Below the pieces are notes generated by a model. It was not told where the DNA came from, ran no database searches, and worked only from the letters and a program-made list of their open reading frames with translations. DNA of 64,000 nucleotides from Plantago major. Its lineage: Eukaryota; Streptophyta; Magnoliopsida; Lamiales; Plantaginaceae. The position numbers were made by a program, and so were the translations under genes. Every line of letters starts with the position of its first letter. Position 1 is the stretch's first letter. The stretch is taken from contig JAIFAC010000114.1 in assembly GCA_026545765.1 (NCBI GenBank), forward strand, positions 113,056 to 177,055. Reading direction: 5' to 3'. Below are positions 55,652-64,000 of this stretch, piece after piece.

Positions 55652-57220
55652 TGTTAGGAATATCTGTTTACATTTTAATCAGCAACCTTATGACTTATCT
55701 TAGCTCAGAAAGGTGGTTAGTACTCTTGGTTTACTTGAATACTGTAAAAGAGGAAACTCACTAAGTATGATAGTCTAGCAAAATCTTGTATAGGATGTTA
55801 GGTCTCTGAATGTAAATTTTTATTCCTCTAAAGAAGACCAAGAAGAAGGCATCCAGCAGGAAAAGTTCAGCAGTTTGAAGATTTGAAGATTGCACAAGAT
55901 TCTTTGAAGACAAGGTTTTGAGATACCTATGATCGAGATATCTTGAAGACACAAGCATTTTTAAATAAGTGTTGCAAAAGATATATGAGAAATAAAGGTT
56001 TACGAAGCGAGGAAAGAGCCCACAGATATCTACACTCAGATACCTTGGACATAAACTATGTTTCTGAAAAGAAATATATTATAACAAGTTGTTTCAACAA
56101 GTGGTATCTGGAGTTGTGATAATCTCTGGAAAAGGATGTGCAAAGCTTCAGAGAACTCTGATAGTATAAGATCTCTGATACAATGCATAGTTCCGTTGGC
56201 ACTATAGGACAAAGTATAGTACAATGCATTAAATGCGCGACGATATACGAACAAAAGCGGTAACCGAAGAAGAAGATAAGCGTACTACGATTACTATCTG
56301 TGAGATATCAATAGTTTGAATTTGATTTAAACTAGCGGATACTATTCAAATGGAAATCAAATTCATCTATAAATATCAACACTTAGGCGCTTGAGAACAC
56401 ACCTTAGAACAGAACTCACATTGAATACTCTCACAAGCTCTCTCAAGTACACTACTTACCTTCAAGCTTTCTGTTGCGACCAAAGCTCTTGATTCTAAGT
56501 AGCAAAAAAGTTCTAAGTGTCCTGATCCTTAACAAGCATTGTTATTTGTGAAAGAGTTGAACTAAGATTTCATATCTGAGATTCATTCTCTTGAACACTT
56601 ATCATAGACTTGGGTCAGTAAAGAACAAGATACCATACATTGCAAAGTGTATTAAGTATACTTGATTCTCGAGCTATACGCATAAGCGAACAAAGTTATT
56701 AAAGAAGCTCACCGACTACCTTAACCGACACCTTAATTGGCGTGGATTACAGGAAGTACTTAGTTTGGGAAACTAAGGAACAACTCTAGGAAAGAGGTTT
56801 CTGAGTACAGGAAGTACTTGGTTGAGAAAGCCGGGGAATAACTCAGGGGGGACACTTGGTTGGAAAACTAGTGTATTTAGGAATCGAGAGAAGATATTTG
56901 TAAGGTTACATCAATTATCTTTCTTAGTGGATTCTAGGTCTGAGAAAGGCCGAAGTGGATTAGTTGAAGGATTCATACCTTCAGATACCACTATAAAAAG
57001 ACTTGTGTTATTTACTTTCTGCATTTTATTACTTGCTTTATTTACCTTGCAAAGTATTTACACCTATCTTGCTGAGCACGTGCACTTATCACAGAAAAGT
57101 CTTTCGCTCTCTGAAATTAAGTATCAGATATCTTCACAGATATCTGAGAAACCGTGTTTATCGACAAAAGTTTTAAAGTCTATTCACCCCAGGTCTTTTA
57201 CTTTGCGTTATCTGGACGAA
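55652..57220 (+). repeat. 5' LTR of Copia-3
   Basis: It begins TGTTAGGAATATCTGTTTAC and ends near TTATCTGGACGAA, where the family has TTATCTGGACCAACA, so the exact terminus is altered. It is the inverse of the other copia LTRs. No gene. Confidence 0.88.
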
Positions 57221-57222
57221 AG

Positions 57223-57234
57223 TGGTATCGAGCG
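57223..57234 (+). other. Primer-binding site of Copia-3 (initiator tRNA-Met), altered
   Basis: TGGTATCGAGCGGG replaces the family TGGTATCAGAGCAGG. Both differences are CAG converted to CG or CGG. The position relative to LTR and gag is normal. Confidence 0.82.
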
Positions 57235-57332
57235 GGAGGTTCCCAAGACTTACCTTGAACCTAGATCGAGATAAGTGCCCACTAACTTTTCACCTACACT
57301 TGATTTGTTTGTTTAGTGTGTTTGCTCTGAGG

Positions 57333-59557
57333 ATGTCTTTAAGTGGCCCCAATTCTCAAGCAGGAGAATTATGAAATGGAAGAACAACATGATGCTCCAC
57401 AGAAGCCATTAGTAATGAAATGATCGGCGTGATAAAGAATGGCCCGATAGTCATTAAACAACTCAAGCAAGTCATAGAGGTTTCTAATGGTAGAGATAGA
57501 GAACAAGCGATGGGTCTTAGCAAACAAATGCGTCATGGGAGACCTGCCAGTCAAGTTATTTACGAACAAAAGCCCAGAGAGCTCTGGACATCGGAAGATG
57601 CTAAGAGAAATTGACTAGATGGTCAGGCTCGTAATATCATCATACGTTCTACTCCAGAGCACATACAGTGTAAACTGTGGGGTGCAAAAATGGCGAAAGT
57701 GGCACAGCAACTAATTGAAGAAATGCGTGACCGAGAAAACGAAGGAAAATAAGTTCGAAGTTTTGAAGCTCAAATTCCAAAACTTTAAACAAGGTCCCAT
57801 AGAGACTCTTGAAGAACTAGATTTCCGGTTTACAACACTTATGAGTGACATGGCTGGACTTGGTGAAAGTAATAGATATACCCAGTCATAAAAGATTAAG
57901 ACTATTGTGAAAGTCTAAATCATAGCGGGAGCACACAAAGTTTTTCTACTTTAATCAATGAATGCGAATATCACTCGATTGGAACTTTTCTTTCACCTTG
58001 CCCTGTTGACTATGAGACAACTCGAAGAGAACAAACAACTGAAAAGTTGCAGAATGTTGCTCTAGTTTCTCAAGGAACTTCTGAAAAGAAAGAAGGCAAG
58101 GAGATGACTGAGGAAGCTCTTGCTGTAAAGCAAATGAGAAAATATGTCAGTCGAGAAATTGAGAGAAGAAAATCCAAAGAGAAGCTGAAAAAGCATCTAG
58201 GCTCAAACTATCACCAGTATAAAAATATGCAAAGCTCGCTGAACATGACAGCTCAGAAAGAACCAAGTACTGAGGAAGCATAAATCGGAAATGATATCTG
58301 TTTCTATTGTCAGAAACCTGGTCATTTCAAGAAGGATTGCCCTGCCTCCAACAAACTAAAGACAGGCGACAAGAAAGATAGAAGAAACTTCAAGAGAAAT
58401 CAGAAAGCTATGCTCACTGAAGAAAGGAAAAGATTCAACTCAAGCGGATGCTCTAGATATTAAGTCTGATTCTGAGGATGAAGATTCAGATGATTCCACA
58501 CTGCCTTCTCCAGAAATGTGCGGTGTTTCTCATGAAGTGATTGACTTTGGTCAAAAGAAGAAAGAAGTGTGTGGAATGGCTGAAGAAATCTTTCCAAATA
58601 TCTCACATTGAACCTTGTCTAATGGCTGATGAGGTAACACATACTTCTTATTATACTTACGAAAGTGATGAGGAAGGAATCAAAGATCTAGAACATCTCG
58701 GAAGAGAACTTGATCTCTCTGAAGAGAATTTCGATGGTCGAGCTAGGCGGAGATCCTTGAAGAAGAAAAGAATTCTCTTGTAAAGGAAAATTCACAAATA
58801 CTCAAGATATCTGAGAAAAGGGATGTTGAAAATGAATTTCTCAAGGCTCAGATATCTGAGACTGAAAATTCACATAAAGAAGCATTGGCCAATCTTCAAA
58901 AGAACTGTGAAGAACTTCTTTTTGAGAATAAAGAACTCAAAAAGAAAGAACTATCTTTTCAATCTTATTGCAAAGCTAGTGACACTTATTCTTTGAAATC
59001 TGATCTTATTTAGGAGATCCTTCATAAAAGAGGACTTGAAATTTGGACACAAACAGACAGTTCTACCACTCTGAATAAGAGTGATGAAAGATGAACATTC
59101 GTCAGTGCTCAGCAAGGTGGTTCCCAAACAACCTACAGTATGGGTCGGAAAGCTAAGGTTGTTAACAAAGGAAAGGCAGTTGCGACCAAACCTTTGTGGG
59201 AAGAACAAGTCCCAAGGAAAACTCTTGGTAATGTTTCTGAAAAGAAACATAACACTGAAAAGTGCAATCACCCTCAGTGCTATGTTTCTCAGAAAGGAAG
59301 AATTGCAGGAGCTGACAAATTCTCCTATGTCACATTTTTTGGAAAGAAAACAGATTACCCAGAGACTAGCAAAGCTGCTGAGGAAAGATCTCAGACAGAA
59401 CCAGGTGCTCGAAATGGTATTGGCTATAAAGCTATCGGGAAACAACTTGCTCGTGAGTACAAACAAGAGCAAGAACGATGGTTAAAGACTAGAATTGCTC
59501 ACGGCAATTATCAGAAGTGGAAGATGAGTCAAGCCCGAAAATCGAATGCAGGCTAGA
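57333..59557 (+). pseudogene. gag: Gag of Copia-3
   Basis: The ATG at 57333 (MSLSGPNSQ) aligns with the Copia-2 start. NEMIGVIKNGPIVIKQLKQV and PASQVIYEQKPRELWTSEDA follow. The gag core is next (NIIIRSTPEHIQCKLWGAKM, frame-broken to about 58030), then EKKEGKEMTEEALAVKQMRK and KYVSREIERRKSKEKLKKHL. The zinc knuckle ICFYCQKPGHFKKDC (CX2CX4HX4C, near 58300) is intact. Then come an acidic stretch, a coiled coil and KAKVVNKGKAVATKPLWEEQ with EKKHNTEKCNHPQCYVSQKG. At least six frame breaks. Confidence 0.82.
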
Positions 59558-60300
59558 AGAAATCTGGCTAGGAAAGCTAAGTTTGCTGAGAAGCAGACTC
59601 AGAAACCTGACAGGTATCTGAAAGCACCAAATGGAGCACCTAGGAACACACCAAGGAAGAAAATAGTTCTTGATAACAATAATACTCATCATTTAACTAG
59701 AATGCCTCCTTATGTTCCTGTTAAACAAAAGAATGCTCCTAAGAAATTCATTCAAAAATGGATTCCTACTGGAAGATTCTTTAGTCCAGATGGTTCCATT
59801 GTTGGTATGAGAACCTAATCTCCTGTTTCCTGTTTTGTTCTGAACACTCTAAAGACTAATCCAAAGTGGCATTTTGATAGTGGATGTGGGAAGCACATGA
59901 CAGGAGACAAAGCAAATCTGATTAACTACAGAATGTGCAATGATGGACCGATTATCGGGTTTCTTTGGAGGAGATGAAAATCGACCATAGGATTTGGCAA
60001 TCGAGTTTGGAACCCTTACAATCTACGAAGTACTACATGTAAAGGTTGAAATATAATCTCCTAAGCATGAGTCGATTAGTAGACAAAGGGTACCTTTGTC
60101 GAGATCAAGTCGAAACTATGTAAAGTGATTGACAATGAGTCCAAGCGGACGATCTTGGTTGCAAGGCGTAAAGGAAATCTTTATGTTCTTGATTGGGCAT
60201 CATACAATGAAGAATGTCTCATGGTGAGTCAATCAGCCACTGAAGAAAATTGGCTATGGCATAAAGAATGAGTCACTTGAATTTCAAAACTACGAACAAG
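59558..60300 (+). pseudogene. pol: Protease region of Copia-3
   Basis: A basic segment (ARKAKFAEKQTQKPDRYLKA, open to 59818) leads to KWHFDSGCGKHMTGDKANLI, with the DSG active site intact at 59876-59884. Downstream blocks SKLCKVIDNESK, RRKGNLYVLDWAS and ENWLWHK (GAG-pre-integrase) are separated by frameshifts that coincide with CAG/CTG-to-CG changes. Confidence 0.82.
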
Positions 60301-61600
60301 CTAGCGAAAGAGTTGGTGGTTGGTTTACCCAAAATGGCATATAGAAAGAAGGTGTATGCTCGACTTGCCGAATGGGAAAACAATCAAAACATCTTTCAAG
60401 TCTAAAACTAAACATTCCGGTGAAAGGCCTTGCAAATGTTACATATGGATCTTTTGAATCCTCTGTAACTAGTTATGCAGAAAGAAGTATAGTGCAGTTG
60501 TTGTTGATGATTACTCAAGATTCACTTGGGTTTTCTTTCTCAAACACAAATCGATGCAAGGGTTGAGATACTGACTTCTTTGAATAAGCTCGAAGTCATG
60601 AAAAATGACAAGGTATACGTGTCGAGCAGACCATGAATGCGAGTTTGTGAACCAGTACATAAAAGAATTATGTACTCAAAGGTATACAACATCAACTATC
60701 TTCTGTAAGGACACCACAACAAAATGGTGTTGCTGAAAGAAAGAATAGGACCCTGAAAGAAGCAGCAAGAACAATGCTTGCGACCTTTGAAATAAGTGAA
60801 ATCTATTGGGTTGAAGGCGTAAACACGGATACTACCTCAAAATAGATGTCTGATTAACAAACATCTTGACAAAACTCCTTATGAGCTTTTGAATGGTAGA
60901 CCCCCTAGTATCAAATATCTAAGAATGTTTGGTTGCAGATGTTTCGTTCTTAACAATGGAAAAGAGTACTTGAGAACATTTCAACCAAAGGCAGATGAAG
61001 GAGTATTTCTTGGGTATTCTCTAAATAGCAAAGCCTATAGAATCTACAAGAAAAGAACGCAAAAGATTGAGAATCCGTTCATGTAGTATTCAATGAAGAA
61101 ACAAAGCACCCTTGTATGATGATCTCGAGATAGGTTCAAAGCGATGATCAAGATTACGAAAAGGATCCTCAAAAGGATACAACTCTATTATTCAATTAGA
61201 GGATGAGTCGGCGATGAAAAGCAACCTTTGCTTAGTAACAACCGGATGACTCTAAGATATGATGAAGAATTTCCTATGAGAATTCCGAAATGGAGCAGTT
61301 CTTGAGAACCTTCATCATGTAGAGGTGTGAAAATGAGATTGCTGAAATGCAAAATCCGGATATCCTAACACGAAAAAGTGTCGAAATTCATGGCATTTCC
61401 ATGTCGGATATCTGGAATCTTGTACAAGTATTCCATCGAGATCATATTGATTCACACTCGAATGAAAATGATATTGATCCTACTAGTTCAAAACCCATTA
61501 TGAAATGGATAAGAAATCATCACGCAAAGGATGTGATTGATCCTATAGACAAAGGAGTTAGAACTAGAAGAGCAATCTGAAAATGCAAGTTGTCTCTATG
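60301..61600 (+). pseudogene. pol: Integrase and linker of Copia-3
   Basis: Fragments in order: MGKQSKHLSSLKLN after a Cys remnant, GSFESSVTSYAE, ITQDSLGFSFSNT (from VDDYSRFTWVVF in another frame), PQQNGVAERKNRTLKEAART, GRPPSIKYLRMFGCRCFVLN and FQPKADEGVFLGYSLNSKAY, then the acidic linker to 61580 ending SSKPIMKWIRNHHAKDVIDP. The same domain order as Copia-2. Frames broken about every 150-250 bases. Confidence 0.8.
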
Positions 61601-63300
61601 GATGTTTCATATCAAATATTGAACAAAAACTATAGAAGAAGCATTAAAGGATCAAGATTGGATCTACGCAATGCAAGAAGAGTTGGATCAATTTGAGAGA
61701 AACAAAATCATGGTTCCATTTGTAGGCGGAATATACGTAATCGGAACCAAGTGGGTTTTCGAAACAAAATGAATAGTGCAGTGAAATAACGAAACAAAGC
61801 TAGGTTGGTTGCCAGGATTCACCGGTGAAGGACTAGATTTTGATGAATCTTATGCACCGGTTGCAAGATTGGATACAATAAGACTCTTTCTAGCCCTTGA
61901 CTCATAATGACTTTATAGTTTATCGGATGGATGTCGAGAGTGCATTCCTAAATGGTGAACTTCTTTGAGGAAGTCTATGTTGAGCAACCACAAGGTTTTG
62001 AAGTTTCCTCGAGAAAGTAGGATGGTACATAAGCTTGAAAGCTACCGTATGAAATTTGAAACAAGCTCGAGCATGGTATGATACATTGGCGGATACCTAC
62101 TAGAAAGTGGTTTCAAGAAAGGAGATGTTGATAAAACACTCTTCACATTAAACCATGATGGGAAACTACTTTTAGTTCATATATGTTGATGACATTATAT
62201 TTGGATCTAAGGCAAGCAACTTTGTGAAGACTTTCTTTGAACTCATGAAATATAAATTTGAGATGAGCATGATGGGAGAATTAAATTACTTCCTAGAAAT
62301 TTGCCAAGTCAAACAACTCAATGATTGAATATTCATTAGTCAAACAAACTATGCAAGGACATGCTCGACAAGTTTAATCTAAAGCCTTACGAAAGAATGC
62401 TAAGATACCTATGAGCATTGGAACCAAAATGACCTATCTTGAATCTAACAAGAGTGTTGAAGAACACAAGTATAGGAAATTGATTGGGTCTCTCTTGTAC
62501 CTCCTGCAAGTAGACCTCATATTCAATGTCGGTTGGAGTGTCGCTAGATTTGAGACAAACCCGATGCAATCACACTACAACCGCTATGAAAATATTGAGG
62601 TATGTAAAAGTCTTGTAGAAGTTTGATTGTGGTATCAAAGATAGTGGATTGAGTTTAGTTAAGCTATTGGATGCCGACTATCTTTGGATTATTACTTGAT
62701 AGAAAAAGCACCTCGGGAACTTGTCGATTTCTTGGTGCTAGATTGATATCTTGGTTGACAGAAACAAATTCAATTGCTACATATTCTTTGGGTGTTGTAC
62801 TTCACGAGATATTGTGGATACGGCAACAACTTCGAGACTATGGACTCGATGAAGAAAACTCCCAATTTACGTGACAACACAAGTGCTATTGCCATAACTT
62901 CGGATCCTAAGTTTCATGCGAGAACAAAGCACATTGATCTTAGACACCACTTCGCCGGAGACCATGTTGAAAAAGGCGATATAGAGTTACTCAAGATTGT
63001 ACTTGAAGACCAACTTGCGGATATATTCACTAAGCCACTAGCAGGATATCGGAGACCATGTTGAAAGTAGATTCTCGACTTAAGACATAGTCTTGGACTA
63101 ATGGAGCTACCAAAAAGAACTAAAAAAGTTCGGATATCGAAGAAGATATCAAAGGAGAGAAAAGGAATGCGGAGCAGTATCAGAGAAAGAGGAATGCAGA
63201 GCGGGTATCGAGAGAAATGGAATCTGGAGCGGGTATCCGAGCGAAATTTAAAAGATAAATGGCTATTTGAAGATTTACGGGGCGAATTTTCGGATCTCTA
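61601..63300 (+). pseudogene. pol: Reverse transcriptase and RNase H of Copia-3 with Arg/Glu-rich tail
   Basis: Pieces include a [15 protein letters not shown]-like stretch near 61835, the YVDD catalytic motif at 62182-62193 (intact), MSIGTKMTYLESNKSVEEHK with YRKLIGSLLYL, DRKSTSGTCRFLGARLISW and TKHIDLRHHFAGDHVEKGDI with QLADIFTKP. After MELPKRTKKVRIS the frame continues into a tail made of near-repeats (MRSSIRERGMQSGYREKW) ending at 63301; Copia-1 instead stops at MELPRC. The tail is unfamiliar. Confidence 0.82.
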
Positions 63301-63906
63301 GATCACTTTCGGTGAGGGGAACACAAAGAGAATAGTACATCTACAGTCGACTACTATCTTGAAATTTGTATTATTTCTATCTTTGTGTAAAAGCGTGAAA
63401 AAGACAACAAGTATAAGATAGACTCGAGATACAAGCGGTATTCTCATTGACACGAAGCGTGACTCGAGGATAGCTAATAGCCAAAATTCATTAAATAGGC
63501 ACAATTACAATTGTTGATTGTGATCATTCTTTGAAGAAGCGATGGTGACCACTTGATAAAATGGGGATTGATCTTGAGAGGAGATTAATTCTACATGAAG
63601 TGGCTATTGAAATTCGATGTGGTCCACTATGCATTTAATGCGAATAAACTTTTACCACGTCTTCTGCAATTCATAGATACGTACATACAAAACCAATTTG
63701 TATGTATATGTTTATTAAATTACATTGCTATATATATAGGATTTTGGCAAAAGAAATTACTAGCTAATCCCACATTTTGCCTTACACAAGAATAGCAAAA
63801 AACCATTCTTCAACCTACGCAAATCTACATTAGTTTTTACGCAAAGAATCACTAATCTCTCACCCAAATCTCTTTGGACTTTCGAACACTTGTACTATAT
63901 AAAGAG
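63301..63906 (+). promoter_or_regulatory. Spacer between RNase H and ORF2 of Copia-3 with putative internal promoter
   Basis: It is homologous to 41518-42304 of Copia-1 (inverted). TATA-like GCTATATATATAGG (63728-63741) lies about 170 bases before the ORF2 ATG, followed by a conserved stretch (CCCACATTTTGCCTTACACA against CCCACATTCGATCTTGCACA). TATATAAAG occurs again just before the ATG. No gene. Promoter function is inferred. Confidence 0.42.
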
Positions 63907-64000
63907 ATGGCTCCTAAGAATTCGTCTTCCGAAATCGATCTTCTACCACTTTAAAGTCTTTGTTGAGCAATGGCACCCGGAGTTGGTTATAGTGAACAAT
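63907..64000 (+). pseudogene. Start of ORF2 of Copia-3 (runs off window)
   Basis: ATGGCTCCTAAGAATTCG encodes MAPKNSSSEIDLLPL and then a stop. The Copia-1 ORF2 begins MAPKLSTA in the same place after a homologous leader, which fixes the ORF2 start in two copies. Only the first residues are in the window. Confidence 0.6.

Larger units (their letters stand above)
55652..64000 (+). mobile_element. Copia-3: SIRE/Maximus-type element inserted in gag of Copia-1; right end outside window
   Basis: The 5' LTR 55652-57220 is followed by PBS, gag, PR, IN, RT-RNaseH, spacer and the start of ORF2 at 63907, all on +. The gene order and sequences match Copia-1 and Copia-2. It retains the gag core deleted from Copia-2. 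Its sequence shows a striking excess of CAG-to-CG(G) and CTG-to-C(C)G differences from the sisters, causing many frame breaks. Confidence 0.9.

Overview
The window is plant nuclear DNA, probably from a eudicot with a repeat-rich genome. It consists almost entirely of nested LTR retrotransposons. The lineages point to a plant: Athila-type Ty3/gypsy elements primed by tRNA-Asp, SIRE/Maximus-type Ty1/copia elements primed by initiator tRNA-Met and carrying a second, env-like ORF, and a Stowaway-type MITE. I found no host gene, rRNA or tRNA gene, or CRISPR array. I cannot name the species.

The layout is a four-level nest, resolved from TG...CA LTR ends, primer-binding sites, polypurine tracts and target-site duplications (TSDs). 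Level 0 is an Athila-like element on + (LTR to 1144, gag from 1512). It is broken by a solo LTR (1707-2961, TSD ATAAC) and by Copia-1 at 4272. Level 1 is Copia-1 (minus; 4272-55651 as seen, 5' end outside the window). It is broken by Athila-1 (minus, 6900-36638, TSD GAATG), Athila-3 (plus, 42305-51031, TSD AATAT) and Copia-3 (plus, 55652 to the window end). Level 2, inside the RT gene of Athila-1, is Athila-2 (plus, 12701-32720, TSD AGCAG). Level 3, inside Athila-2, holds a second solo LTR placed in its primer-binding site (14167-15540, TSD GCCGC) and Copia-2 (minus, 17602-30994, TSD TTGCC/GTGCC).

The three Athila copies share LTRs and a long 3' noncoding region but carry different contents. 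Athila-1 has gag-PR-RT-RNaseH-IN. Athila-2 has only a short gag-like ORF. Athila-3 has gag-PR and an env-like ORF without RT or IN. Athila-2 and Athila-3 would need enzymes from an autonomous relative such as Athila-1.

The three copia copies are one family with LTRs of about 1.6-1.7 kb, gag-PR-IN-RT-RNaseH, then a spacer and a long second ORF (ORF2). ORF2 has an N-terminal domain like plant env-like/transposon proteins, a basic segment, a repetitive acidic middle, a coiled coil and a conserved C-terminal domain. The most unusual feature is an array of short phase-0 introns (77-84 bp, GT...AG) between repeated small exons of ORF2 in Copia-1, with matching introns in Copia-2, plus a TATA-bearing spacer upstream of ORF2. 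A palindromic motif around CAGATATCTG is also scattered through the whole copia family.

All coding regions carry stops or frameshifts. Many differences between copies turn CAG/CTG into CG or CGG, most densely after about 56 kb. This looks more like uncorrected long-read error in methylated DNA than ordinary decay, so some apparent pseudogenes may be less damaged than they look.
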